The notes under the pieces: generated by a model | Told to the model about the DNA's origin: nothing | Databases searched by the model: none | Seen by the model: only the letters and a program-made list of their open reading frames with translations | Made by a program: the position numbers and the translations under genes | Part shown: positions 23,930 to 36,025 of the stretch, in pieces | Layout: each line of letters starts with the position of its first letter | Position numbering within the stretch: position 1 is the stretch's first letter | Assembly (NCBI RefSeq): GCF_010093595.1 | Contig: NW_022985448.1 | Location: forward strand, 906,471-970,470 | DNA length: 64,000 bases | Direction: 5' to 3' | Source of the DNA: Mytilinidion resinicola | Taxonomy: Eukaryota; Ascomycota; Dothideomycetes; Mytilinidiales; Mytilinidiaceae

Positions 23930-24311
23930 AGTTCTTGCATATACGGACTGGATGCTGTATGCTGGAGAAGCTTTGGCCTTGACTGCAATAGACTGTACAA
24001 TCTGTATCTACGCCAGCAGCGGAAAATGTAGATTATCAGGCTCGCGAATCCTCACACGTCAAACTGAGTCTCACACAAATCTGTCAGATGAGCATCTAAG
24101 GAATCCATTGATTGTGATTTGTCCACCAGCTTTTCAGGCTAAGAGCTGTCTATGTAGGTAATAGGTACGTTTGGCAAGGCTGAAAACACCTCCCAGGCTG
24201 AACTCCTTACTCAAATATGTCCAATATGCACCTCTTCAACTTTCACATATGTCCTCTAAATGAATACACTTCACTCGTTTCATCGTTTCATAGCTGTCAT
24301 GAGAGCGCAAG
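23930..24311. other. Intergenic, no gene seen
   Basis: Contains the carrier 3' UTR and the promoter of the next gene. No domain-bearing frame is visible. Confidence 0.6.
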
Positions 24312-26942
24312 ATGCCTGCCTTTGGCTATTCCGTAGGCGACTGCATCGCCTCCGTCGAGCTTCTCGTCCGCATCATTAAAGCGCTCCGTGATAGCGGCGG
24401 ATCAGCCTCCGAATTCCAACAGCTGCAGACCGATCTCGAATTCTTAGGAGCGATACTCAAACAGCTTAAGATTTTCGACGTGGTTCCGTCCGGCACTGCA
24501 CCTGACCAGATCGATAAAGCAACGAAATCGTCCAGTCGACCCAAGGCGCACTTTCAGCCTTGTTAGAGAAAGTCGGCAAATTCAAAGACTCTCTTGCAAA
24601 GTCGCCATCGAGCGGCAAGCTACCGAGTGCATTGAGAAAAGCACAATGGGCTCTCACGTACTCTGACGATGTGACTAAGCTTCGTCAGAGCCTCAAAAAC
24701 AACACCGCCAGCATTAACCTGTTCCTCGAGACGCAGAGCATGTGAGGATGAATTTTCCCTATCTCGCCTATGTATCTAATACGTCCATAGTGAGCATAGT
24801 AGAGCCATAGCTTCAGCCTTGGCGACAGCCCAGAGTGTTGCTACTTCCAACGCAATTTCTCATGCAAATGCCCTGCAGCGGGTGGAAAATGGCTTATCTC
24901 AACTCGCCGTCAACGCGAAAGACAACACCCAGCAGACTCAGTCTAACCAAAAGGTGCTAATGTCAGCACTCGAACTATCACGGACCGAGGCTTCCGCCCA
25001 TGCTGGTTCCATCGCTGCGTCTTCCCATCGTTTAGAAGATGCCATGTCTGACCTTACCCTTGCGTTCAACAACGGCTTCCGCATATGGGAGACTGACCAA
25101 AGGCAAGTTTACCAAAATATGACCAAGGACCTCACGAAAAGGGAAGAAAGAATCTCACAGCACATCTCCCAAGCGTCCAACGATCAACTACGGGCTTGGA
25201 ATTGCTTCACTGAAGAAGCGAGAAAGTGCGGGCAGAGTTCTCAAAGCTCAATGACATTGCTCCATGAAGCTGTTGGATCTCAATCATCGCTACTTGATTC
25301 ACGCCTAAGTCATATGCATGCGTCTATCGATGCTCATACCTCTGAGACCATTGCACTCTGCACTTCGCTCCGGTCTGGTATAGCGACATTGGAGAGACTT
25401 TCTGATGATAAAAGGCAGCAAAGCAGAAGGTTCTCCGGCCAGAATCGGGACGATTTCAATGTTCCCTCCTCGTTAGCATCTCGGAATCAACAGCTCATGC
25501 GAAGCAGCCCACATTGGACCCACAGTCCAGCGAACGCTTCATTTGATTGTGCGACACCTCCCATAGGAATACTTGTGGCACAACTGTAAGCCCAAGCAGC
25601 ACATCTCGCTAATTGATACTAATATTTCGATAAGATTAGAAAGTGTTATCATCGCTTTGTGGGTAGTGCCATGGTAAGATTCGCATTTTTAGACTTCGTA
25701 CGACTAATCTCCACGTAGGACACTACTTCGCAAATTCCTGGTTCTACTCCAACGATTCGGGAAGAACATCGTCCTCTACAGGACGCCGAGATTACACATC
25801 TCGGAGTGTATACACTTTTTCGACGCTCTTGGCGGGACTCGCATTCTCCAGTATGACATCTGTAGGGACTGGGATGTAAGGAATTTGTTTTAAAAGGCTT
25901 CATTTATAATGATGAGCTAACGCAGCTCATAGACATTTCACTTTCTCCTCCGCAAGCACTATTTTGGCCGTCCAGGATCTGGCAGGGTTCAAAGAGAGGA
26001 ATTCCTACTCCTAGATCTTCGAACCAGGAAAGCCTTCTCAAAAGCAAACCGGTCGAGGGAGCTCTCCCCAGGATCTCAAGTCGCAATGTCAATAAAAATT
26101 GATGAGTGGCGGTTCTACGGGAGAAGATGTCCGCGGCCTTCGTGCAGCGGATTTCTTAAGAAGATAAGAGAGAACTTTCAGTTCTATACGCAATGGTGTG
26201 TCCTGCAGCTCTCTCTTTCGCACGAAATGCTCACTCGTGGTCATGGCTTAGCACTGTGTGCTGCACGATTCTGCACTCAACAGATGCCCCGACCCCTGCT
26301 TCTCCAACTCTGGAGAACGAACCCCAGATCCAAACGGCGCATCACAACATCAAGGGACAAGTTCATGGATGTCCAGCTATATCTTCAATGGAAACAGAGG
26401 AGCTTAAGGCTTTCCGCCGAGTACATGTCGGACCAGAGATACCCTCAATGGATATAGAAGAGATTGAGGCTTGTGGAAAAGGTTTAGAAGGGACGAAACA
26501 TGCACCCTTTCTTCGCAAGGACAAGCTTAACACGCATCTTGAGAGGGCACATAGAAAGGAAGCAATGCCAATAAAGCACCAGACCCTGGAGGATAAATAT
26601 AAGTTGATAAAATCTCTTCTCTCGCCTGCACTAACCACAGCCGCCGCCACAAGGGAGAGGCAAGAGACCAGCGAGGTTTTAATCGAGTCGAAAAGCGATG
26701 TTGATCTGGCCTCTGGATTCGACATCGATCCGGCCTTGGGATTCGACATCGACCCCCCCTCCGTCGTTCCGGTCTTTAGATTCGACACCCATTTCCGCGC
26801 CGTGGGTTCAACATTGAATGTGGCTTTGAGGAAACCCGAGATCAGATATGGAAGCAGAGATGCAGTATTCGCTTGCAGCGATTGCGAATATCTGCAGTTG
26901 TCATCTCTGAACCCGGCATGTGTGATGTGTGGCCATTTTTGA
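24312..26942 (+). pseudogene. Ubiquitin-like (ULD) / zinc-ribbon fungal protein with a frameshift
   Basis: The start MPAFGYSVGDCIASVELLVR matches a fungal N-terminal alpha-helical domain often followed by a ubiquitin-like fold. The frame then breaks near 24520: the sense continues one frame over (NEIVQSTQGALSALLEKVGK) and needs one missing base. After that, splice sites join a long coiled coil, an exon with LLRKFLVLLQRFGKNIVLY and DALGGTRILQYDICRDWD, then TFHFLLRKHYFGRPGSGR, LLDLRTRKAF and LSPGSQVAMSIKIDEWRFYG. This is a ULD-like domain. It is followed by CPRPSC and CTVCC zinc-ribbon pairs, a C2H2-like RKDKLNTHLERAHRKE, and a last C-x2-C pair. Function is unknown; such proteins are variable between strains. 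A sequencing error could mimic the frameshift. Confidence 0.65.
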
Positions 26943-27444
26943 CTGCAAATATTGCCATGTTGAGGATGTTGGTTGACTTGTGTGATTCAACAAAGTACGC
27001 TACAACCTGGACAGAAGTGTGTGCACACTTGCTAGTCAGTGTCGGAGGTGCTTCGGTGCATAATCAAAACCAAGATGAGATGTATCAGTGGACAGCGTGT
27101 ATTCTCTTTGCCGCTGGTTCTAATCTTCCCCCCTAGTATTAATCACATGCTGCATCACCCAAGATCATAGCGGAATAGGTCAATCGGAGGCATTTCAACT
27201 CGCTCTCATTTCCACTGGTTTGTGTTCTAGCTAGCAATATACACCGATAGTTCATGAAGGGAAAAATTCCGGGCTTGAAAAAGTCTGCACTATTCTATGC
27301 AGTAACCGAGATCAAAGCCGGCCTACCAATGAAACTTTGACTACTCTTACATACCACAGTCTCTCTAGGCAACTTTTGTGCGATGAAAATCCCATCCTCA
27401 TAATCACTACCTCCACACCAACCTCTCAACTTACTCCACCACTA
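26943..27444. other. Intergenic between convergent genes
   Basis: Lies between the ends of the ULD gene and the GIY-YIG gene. A short plus-strand frame (26873-27136) has no recognisable domain. Confidence 0.5.
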
Positions 27445-28574
27445 TCACCTCTTCCCCGGATTCGACATTAGGAACCCCAACACCACCGCGGCCCCTAAGA
27501 AGATGAACATCATTACAGGCGAAACCTCTGTGCCCCCAACTTCTTCCCGCTGCCCCCACTCTGATCGCTCCGTCCTCTGCCCGCCAGCTCGCCTCGCCGT
27601 CGCGGCCGAGCCCACCACCGCAACCTCCCCCTCATCAAGCTTAAACCACTCCCTCAACAACGGATCCCTGGCCGCTTTTATATCCACCATCTCCCGCTCC
27701 CCCATCTCCACCCCCTGATCCAGCGGCAACGCAACATTCAAGCTCTCCGGCGGGCCCATGCTCACGAGCGACCCGGGCGGTAGGTACGCGTGCAGGGAGG
27801 CGACGGGGAGCGAGCGGAAGAGAAGGCAGAGCCACATCTCGAGGATGTTGAGGAGGAGATCGGGGCGGTCGTGGAAGTTTGGGGCTTGGGATGGGGTTTG
27901 GTTTGATGGTGGTGGTGGGACAACGGCGAGGATGGAGAAGACGTCGAAGCTGGAGCGTTGCACGGCGAAGTAGTGCAGCGAGGGGTGGTCGCGGCGGTAG
28001 CGGAAGTACATGTGCTGCTTGTAGATGCGGAGGGGGAGGTCGGTGGATTGGCCGATGTATTTGCGGGTGCTGGGGGTGTGTGTTAGATGAGGGTTGAGCG
28101 GTGATACGAAGAGAGTGATGATGAAGGAATCTGAATGATTGTTGTAGATATGATAGATGGGTCTCGTAGATGACCACATTGAGAGAGGGTGATATTGTAG
28201 AAGATGTAGAACTTGAAAGCAATGAAGACATGTGTAGATGAAAGCACGCCAAACTTACAACCTATCCAACCCCAGAATCCCATGCAGATACACTCCCTTT
28301 CCTTTAATATCACCACCAGTCGCTTTCAACCTTCAATTCCACATTAGCCTATCTCTTACCCTCACACCCACAATTTCAAAACCCACGAATCAATTCCCGC
28401 CCCCCTCCCCCCCTCAATCCACCTCACCACCCCAGGCCTCAAACACCCAAACAGAAACTCCTCAATCCCCGGACTGCCCTGCAGCCACCCCGCATACTTC
28501 TCGTAATGGCGCGATTTCTGATCCTGCACCGTCACCAACAAATGCGCCAGCACGGCACGCGCTTCGTCGGCCAT
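27445..28574 (-). CDS. GIY-YIG-like domain protein with C-terminal membrane anchor
   Basis: Start MADEARAVLAHLLVTVQDQK at 28574. Three exons are proposed; the last runs from about 28045 to 27445. A GIY-YIG-like fold is suggested by GVYLHGILGLDR, then TRKYIGQSTDLPLRIYKQH and FRYRRDHPSLHYFAVQ; the pair of motifs matches the order of GIY...YIG in this nuclease superfamily, with the first motif degraded to VYLHG. The tail has a hydrophobic segment (PVMMFIFLGAAVVLGFLM) followed by a short basic end, which looks like a tail anchor. Related fungal proteins are uncharacterised. Activity is doubtful because the first motif is not GIY. The first intron (about 35 nt) is shorter than usual and needs checking. 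Confidence 0.6.
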
Positions 28575-29703
28575 GACGACAGGACTCGACCGCGGAAGAA
28601 GCAAATTTGGAAAAGGACAGATTCAAAGAGCGGTTACGAAGGGCATCCGGGGCAGCGAGCGGGGCCCGTATATATACATATATATTATGTATGATGGGCG
28701 CAAAGAGCAATTAGGCAGACCGGCTGCTTTGAGGCTAGGCTAGGCGGCTAGCGGTGGCGATGGTTGTTGGACCAACCTCCTGAATTTTGAAGAGAAAGGA
28801 AAAGACGACTCGACTCGCCTAACCATTGCCGAGTTTAGTCTGTGTGGCTGCCTGGCGGTTTGTGTAACGTGTGGCACACCTGGCTGCATCTGGGCATCAT
28901 GATGGGGATGGGGGATGGGGAGGGCGGTGACTGGGAGACGCGGAGGGCCAATGCGGTAGGTAAGTCTTGGCTTGAACTATACTACAACCTTAAAAGATCC
29001 ATTGAAGCACATGATGAAATCGAATCTTGCAGTCGCAGTGAGAGTGACTCTGAGATGAGTGAATGGCTCTCGAGTCACTTGCCACTTTCACTTCTGGTAC
29101 CAATCACGTGAAGGGCACTTAGCAATAGGAGTAATTATAAAATCTCACAGCCTGCTTGGTTTGTCCCAGCTTTCTTCAAGCAGGCAGGTGTGCTAGGGAG
29201 ATCACATGGATTGTCTATTATGACACATGGTGGGGTTGAAAACTATTTTAACACTGATTTCATGTTGCACTGGGGCGTCAGAAACTGGCTATGGAATATG
29301 GGGGGACATTTAAACTGGAGTGGCTTGTGGAGATCTTGGGAGGTTGGCTAGCGTGTATAATTGATGGTGGTGATAGTCATGTTGGAGGTCTACGATATGA
29401 AGAGCATTCTCTAGAAGTTGCTGCTGATAATCGGATGTAGGGGATGGAGAAGCATACTGACACGGCGACATTCACCAAGAAACAGATGTGAATGCAGTGT
29501 ATTTTTTTTAGTGAATAAAGAACGGTCTATGGTGTTTACCTAGCTCAGAAGTCACGTAGTTGCCACCGTTTTGAATGCCGAACTGTGAACCATCCAAACC
29601 GACGATAGTAAGCTCAACGCTAAAGCATTTTGCCACCCGTTTGCCGTCTAGATCGTACAAGAAAAGAACAGAACGCTCAAACCAGGGACTAACTCTCCAA
29701 TGA
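28575..29703. other. Intergenic, no gene seen
   Basis: Holds the promoter of the GIY-YIG gene, including a TCACGTGA at 29104-29111, and the BCAT 3' end. No domain-bearing frame is visible. Confidence 0.5.
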
Positions 29704-31128
29704 TTATAGTATCTTGTGACTGTACGAATTTAGCCATTGCCATACAAGAAAGTTTTTGTGAAATGGGGATACAATGCTTACCTCCAGTGATGATCCTCAG
29801 AGCCCTCGTCGCCATACTGAATCTCTTCCATCCAGTCCTTCATTTGCTGGGCAATGGGGCCCGCCTCTTGGTTGTCCTCCAGTCCGCACTCCACCAATCG
29901 CCCCTTCCAGCTGATCTTCCGAACGGGGCTCACCACAGCCGCTGTGCCAGACCCAAAAATCTCGAGTAGGCGCCCCTCATCCGAAGCATCTGAAACCTCC
30001 TGCATGGTGAATTTGCGCTCGTTCACCTTCCAGCCCTCTGGCTCGAGTCTCTCTCGTGCAAGTCCGAGCACGGAGTCACGCGTCACGCCCTCCAGGATGG
30101 TCCCGTCAAGAGGTGCAGTGAGTAATTCTTTCTGGCCAGTCTCCTTGTTCTTGATAGCCGCAAACAGGTTCATGGTGCCGACCTCCGTGACGTATTCCTC
30201 CTCTCCGAATAGCCAGAGGTTCTGGTGGAAGCCTCTGCTGGCGGCTTGTATTTGGGGCACGATACAGGGCGCATAGTTGGCACCAAGCTTCTTGTCTCCA
30301 ACACCGCCTGGCCATGCGCGCACGGCATAGTCTGTAGCTTCTAGTGACACGGCTTTGAAGCCAGTGGGGTAGTATGGGCCGACGGGGGATGCGATGACGT
30401 AGAGGAGCGCAGAGGCGGGTGGGCCGACTCCCAAGGTGCGCTGGGTGCCGATGATGGTTGGGCGGAGGTAGAGGGAGTATCCACGGGCTCTGCAAACGAA
30501 TTAGCATTCTGTATGAACATCATATTTAGGGCGTTCTCACTCTGGGATGAACCTCTGATCAAGCTTGACAAACTTGCCAATCAGATCTATGAGCGCATCG
30601 CTGTCAAAGGTGGGCAATGCTATCCGCGCAGCAGATTTGTTGAACCTCTCCATGTTCTTGTCCGGGCGGAACAGCCGTATTTGCCCGTTCTTGTCCCTGT
30701 ATGCCTTCATGCCCTCAAAGGCCTCGAATGCATAGTGAAATACGCACGTCGCGGGATCTAAGCTCAGATTCTGGTAGGGAGTAATGCGTGCGGGCAGCCA
30801 TCCTTCTGAGGCTGTCCATTCCATCGAGAGCATATGATCTGATATTGTTGATCAGCCTACGAATTCGGTGAAGCTCGGCGTCATTACCTGTGAAGTTCCG
30901 CCCGAACACAAGCTCCTCTGGGGGGAGGAGGGTCTTTGGAGTTGTAGTCTTCTCAATGGACAGCTTCGAGGGGTCAATGTCCAGTATCTTTGTGCCCACT
31001 GAAGCGTCAGCGTGAATGCTGTACGCTCGCCGACATCGCTGAGCGGAGGAGCTAGTCTGGACGAGGAAGGAGCGGCGAAATGTCGAGGCAAGAGAGCTGG
31101 CAAGCAGCGAGGACCGTTGCTGGAGCAT
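29704..31128 (-). CDS. BAT1: Branched-chain amino-acid aminotransferase, mitochondrial
   Basis: Start [20 protein letters not shown] at 31128 is a clear mitochondrial presequence. Four or five exons join in frame; the last one is tiny and gives WSHKIL. The fold type IV domain has [56 protein letters not shown] (second Lys of DKK is the PLP lysine) and VGTMNLF. The enzyme makes or degrades leucine, isoleucine and valine by transfer of the amino group to 2-oxoglutarate in the matrix. A Gcn4/CpcA-type site lies 80 bp upstream. Confidence 0.95.
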
Positions 31129-31207
31129 GTCGAGGGTAATTGCTTCCGCAATGAGGAGGTTGAGGAGCGGAGGGCAGCTTAAGAGTTGGATGTGTCGAGT
31201 CTTGAGT

Positions 31208-31214
31208 TGAGTCA
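31208..31214. promoter_or_regulatory. Gcn4/CpcA site TGAGTCA upstream of BCAT
   Basis: TGAGTCA is a perfect match to the general amino-acid control element (TGASTCA). It sits 80 bp upstream of the BCAT start codon, as expected for an amino-acid biosynthesis gene. Confidence 0.65.
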
Positions 31215-31708
31215 AAATAAGTTTCTAAGCGGGCTGACAACACCGTGAGATGCCGCTGATGGCCGGCAATTTAGGCGCACGGGCGCCCCCGAAACTCGGA
31301 CCGGCGCAGGCGGTGAGACGCCAAAAGCCCAGGTCCGGGGAAGCTCAGGTGCGTGGGGGCTCCGAATATCACAGCCTTGGCATCACACCACGTGCACTCA
31401 GCGCTTCCACAAGCCCAAGTGATTACGTTTTCACAGGCTAGGATAGAAGAAGATGGCTCTCAGTATGCCAAAGGGGTTTGGCATAGCGACTGTATGGGTA
31501 TTTCTACTCTATCATCCATCATGCAGCCGAACATGTAGGGCACGCATTCAGATTCGGGTACCGAGCATCTAATGTTAGAGGGGTTGATGATACAGAGCAT
31601 TAGGGACATGAAATGAAAGGCTGGATTATCCGTGATATAATGCTGATGATCGTCGGGTAGTAGAAATGCTGATGATCATCATCACAAAAAAAACAGTTTT
31701 ACAGCGTA

Positions 31709-31872
31709 GCCTAGTTAGTAAATTATCGAGCTCGACGGAGCTTGTCAAGATTAAGAAAGACTTCAGCCTCCAGCACAAGGCTAGAAAACCAATGCCCTAG
31801 TCAGTAAAAGGAGGTCGGGTGAGAGCTTGTCGAAAGTCTACCTAGTCAGCAGGAGCTCGTCGAGGAAAGAAG
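31709..31872. repeat. Three degenerate direct repeats, CCTAGTYAGYA...GAGCTYGTC
   Basis: A CCTAGT(T/C)AG(T/C)A motif followed by GAGCT(C/T)GTC or a close variant occurs three times (near 31709, 31796 and 31840). The spacing decreases. They may be remains of a mobile element. Confidence 0.5.
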
Positions 31873-31946
31873 TTGGGGCGAGGGGTGAGGGTGCTTAAGT
31901 AGTTGGATATTCCTTAGCGCCTTGGCGAGGCAGGGTCCTGGATTTT

Positions 31947-31975
31947 AGTGCAGTTCTGCTGAACAGGACTGCACT
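31947..31975. repeat. Inverted repeat, AGTGCAGT / ACTGCACT
   Basis: Eight-base perfect arms flank a 13-base loop. The DNA could form a hairpin. It is not next to a gene end, so a terminator role is unlikely. Confidence 0.6.
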
Positions 31976-32656
31976 CTCCCCTTCACTTATCCATGCTCGA
32001 TATCATACTTTGGGGGTTTTCTAGTAGCCTACATTAAATAGTATCTCCGTAGGTATTGAAGGAGTATTATTAACTTTAACAAGTTCAGACTATCGAGGTT
32101 CTATGTGAAGCAAATACCACGTGATTGATAATTGAGGAACGGTGAACGACTGCTATCGAAGAGTTTAGTTCCAAGGTCTGCATGATGATTTCTCCTGGAG
32201 ACCAAGCATGCAGAGCCCGCTGTGTACAGGAACATTTGATTGTAGTATTGGTAATAGTTGCGGGCTTGACATTGCATTCAGTGCAGCTATGAGCTATGGT
32301 AAGGCCAGCTCGCGTGGGGTCCAGCAGAGCCGCTTTGTTTTTGCTGAGCTGGCATTTGATAGGCCTCCAAACTGCCCTCTACAACGTGCATATCGAACTG
32401 CTCTCCTCATAATTGTCTATCCTGCGTCGGAGGTCACAGTCGCACCTCCGCGAGCATCTAGGGGCGCTGCGACCCCGTCAGCTTCTCTGAGACACAACTA
32501 CCTGTTCCAGGACCGTAGAATTGTAGAACCACTACCATTTCACATATAGCGTATCGTAAACGCGTCGCCACCATCATCCGCAAGCTACCGGAAGTCCATG
32601 AAGCCCACTCTCAATCGCTCTCACGTAGTCGCGCAGGCGGCCCGAACCTCTCCACT

Positions 32657-35600
32657 ATGTTCTCCTCCGCGTTGAAGTCCTTCACGTCGAACATATCCTC
32701 CAACTATACCCTCAGCCCACACCCCAACTCGACCTCAGGACCATGGAAAATATACGATGCAAAGAAGAAGTCTACCGGGAAGGCGGCGTCGGTCTTCGTC
32801 TTCGAAAAGAAGTCACTCGAACCGTCTAGTGGAGGTATGAGCGGAGGGCGCATGAATGCTGCATCGTTGAAACGGGCACACGAGGAGGTCCTCGAGCGAT
32901 TGAAGAAGGAGGCTAGCTCGCTAGCACGGCTACGACATCCAAGTATACTCGAATTGGCGGAGCCGGTGGAGGAGACTCGCCATGGGGGCCTCATGTTCGC
33001 CACAGAACCGGTCACCGCATCCCTCGCTGGATTATTGCAAGAGAAGGATGACCAAGAAAAGGCTGGTGGTGTAGGCGGCCGAAGGAGTCGATATGTTGTC
33101 GAAGAGGCTGATGGCGGAAGGCGGCGCAGAGAGCTCGAGATTGATGAGCTTGAAATACAAAAGGGCTTGATTCAGATTGGCAAGGGGTTGGAATTTCTTC
33201 ACGAGAGTGCTGGACTTGTCCATGGTAATCTTACTCCGGAAGCCATTTTTATCAATGCTAAAGTAGGGAATAACAATCTCATTCAGTTGGAGCTGCTTGC
33301 TGATAGTTGTGACAGTCTGACTGGAAGATATCTGGTCTTGGTTTTTCAAGCCCTCCAGAGAACTCGACAAAGCCAACGTCTGTGGCTCCAATATCCTTAT
33401 CAGAAGTACTCAACTACGACGCGCGTGTGCCGCGGTTTGTTCAACTTAATCTCGACTATGCTTCCCCGGACTTCGTTATGGACAACAACGTGACGCCGTC
33501 CGCCGACATGTTCTCCCTAGGGATGCTGATCATAGCTCTCTACAACTCACCACACCGAAGTCCATTGGAGGCCAATGGTAGTGTATCATCGTACAAGCGA
33601 CTGTTCTCCTCATCCTCATCCGTTCCGAGTCAAACGAATAACTTCTTATCCTCTCAACCCTTACCACGAGACGTGGTTTCTGGCCTCCTCCCTCGCCTCA
33701 TCACGAGAAGACCAGCCCAGAGACTAGACGCCCGAGAATTCCAACAAGCGCAATACTTCGATAATATCCTAGTATCCACTATTCGGTTCCTAGACTCATT
33801 GCCAGCCAAAACGCCCAACGAGAAATCGCAGTTCATGAGAGGACTTCCACGGATATTACCTCAGTTTCCAAAGTCCGTGCTCGAGAAGAAAGTCCTTCCG
33901 GCGCTCCTCGAGGAAACTAAGGATCGAGAACTGTTAGCTCTGGTCCTTCAGAATGTGTTTAAGATAATTGTCGCGATGCCATCCGGCACAGGCAAACGTT
34001 CTTTTACCGACAAGGTTATCCCACGATTACGAGACACCTTTCTAGCTACCAGTGGCGCCAAGGGTGCAGCTCCGGAAAGAGACAGCTTGAAAGAGGCGGG
34101 ACTGATGGTGTTGTTGGAGAATATGTCTACTGTTGCTGAGAATTCATCTGGTAAAGAATTTAAAGATGGTAAGTCCATTGAAGTATTTATTGCTTGCGTT
34201 GCAGAATTTATCGGAGGAGTCATTCGTCAGAGCTATCCATCAGCCTTCTTTTCGACTTGGCTTGGGGTATCTTGGTGCTACTTGGACAGTCCTTCTATAG
34301 AGTCTTAATTAAGACTGGACAGCTAACGATTCTAGATATCCTACCTATTATACAACACGCTCTGGAATCGCCGACCCATTCATTAGTCGACGCATCCTTG
34401 AGGACGCTTCCTATGATACTACCCATCCTGGACTTTTCGACGATAAAGAATGAGCTGTTCCCGGTCATTGCTAACGTCTTCAGTAAGACAAGTAGCATGG
34501 GTATCAAGATACGGGGTCTGGAAGCCTTCGTGACCCTATGTGGTGGTAGTTCCGACCCTACGGCGTCGCAAGGTGACGGCCTCGATGGAAAGATGCCAGA
34601 ACAACCAAAAGCAAAACACGGCAGTGCAGTCCTGGATAAGTATAGTATCCAGGAGAAGGTGGTGCCGCTTCTGAAAGCTATAAAGACGAAGGAACCTGCT
34701 GTTATGGTACGTCTCATCTGAACTACCCTTGGAGCATGACGCTCTCAGTTGCAGGATTCGCTAATAAAGCTCCTCTCAGATGGCCGCACTCAACGTCTTC
34801 AAGGAGGTCGGCAAAATCGCTGACTCCGAATACCTGGCAATGGAAGTCCTTCCCATCCTATGGCAATTTAGCCTCGGCCCTCTCCTCAACCTCCAGCAAT
34901 TCCAATCCTACATGACGCTCATCAAATCTCTCTCCGCGCGCATCGAGCAAGAGCAAACCCGCAAGCTCCAAGAACTCTCCTCCAACGGCGCCCCACCGAC
35001 CGGCTCAAACGACTTCATGAGCTTCGGCGCCGTCGGCGGCACAAACGGCACTGCCGCCGCCAACGGCGAAGAAACCGACTTCGAAGCCCTCGTCCGCGGC
35101 GGGCCCGGCGGCTCCTCCTCCACCGCAGACATGCTGCACGATCCCTGGGCCAGCTCCGCCGCGTCCTCCTCCTCCACCACCCTCCCCTCTCGCCCTGCAC
35201 ACCCCCGGTCGAGCTCCGCGCGCCAGGCCTCTCCAGCCGCCGCCTTCTCATGGTCCTCGCCACCCCCCTCCTCTCCCGCCCCTCCACGCGCGGGACCCCT
35301 CTCGCCCCCCGCGCAATCTGCTTCGAGAACCATGACGCCCGACCACGCCCTCAGCGCCTTCGCGCCCCTGACCCCCTCGACCACGACGACGGGCATGAAC
35401 GCGACGTCCGCGTCGTCGTTCGCGCAGCCGCTGCAGCCGACGCGGCCGGGGGCGGGCTTGAGCATGCATAGCTTGGGCAGTATGAACAGTATGAACGTGC
35501 TCACGCCGTCTGCGGTGTCGACCCCGTCGTACACAGCGCCGGTGCAGAATCAGACTTCGAGTGTTAATTGGGGCGCTGCAACGAGCTCGAATGCGTGGCA

Positions 35601-35859
35601 GAGCACGGCTCAGTCGCGGAGTCAGGCACAGCCGGCGTTTGCGATTCCGCCACCGCCACAGCAGCAGGGGCAGAGTGCGTTTTCGGGGTTTAGTATTGCG
35701 CCGCCGCCGGCGTCGGGGGTCAGGGTGGGGACGGCGGGGGGGATGGGGATGGGAAGAGGGATGGGGATGGGGATGGGAATGGGAATGGCGCAGCAAGCGC
35801 AACAGCAATCGCAGCAGGGCCAGAAGCAGGAGATTGACAAGTATGAGAGTTTGCTGTAG
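32657..35859 (+). CDS. SCY1: SCY1-like pseudokinase
   Basis: Starts MFSSALKSFTSNISSNYTLS; at least four exons (introns near 33268, 34168 and 34710) give about 940 residues. An N-terminal kinase-like fold is followed by HEAT repeats (TLPMILPILDF, LEAFVTLCGG, PILWQFSLGPLL) and a long disordered Ser/Pro/Gly/Met-rich tail that ends EIDKYESLL. The catalytic loop reads HGNLTPEAIFIN in place of HRDLKPEN, so the catalytic Asp is lost, and the DFG site reads SGLGF. This is the expected pseudokinase state. SCY1 family proteins work in Golgi-ER and trans-Golgi/endosomal clathrin traffic and in tRNA export. The C-terminal tail contains the GMGMGMGMG run. Confidence 0.9.
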
Positions 35860-36025
35860 GATTGCGGGATTGGGCGCTGGATACCACTTGTAAATGATAA
35901 TGATTGGATTGGATATGCATAGAGAGCGTTGGTTTTGGTACAGGTGCTTTGAGCTGGAACTATCGATGGTTCTGGAAACAGTATTCGCGCCTTGGACTGT
36001 GCGAATGAAGCTTTGATTAACGTGG
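35860..36025. other. SCY1 3' flank
   Basis: Short gap between the SCY1 stop and the repeat array. Probably the 3' UTR. Confidence 0.5.

Larger units (their letters stand above)
31215..32656. other. Divergent intergenic region with degenerate repeats
   Basis: Separates BCAT from SCY1. It holds CACGTG at 31389-31394 and 32118-32123, degenerate direct repeats (31709-31872) and a hairpin (31947-31975). No gene is visible; the size is larger than most gaps here. Confidence 0.5.
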
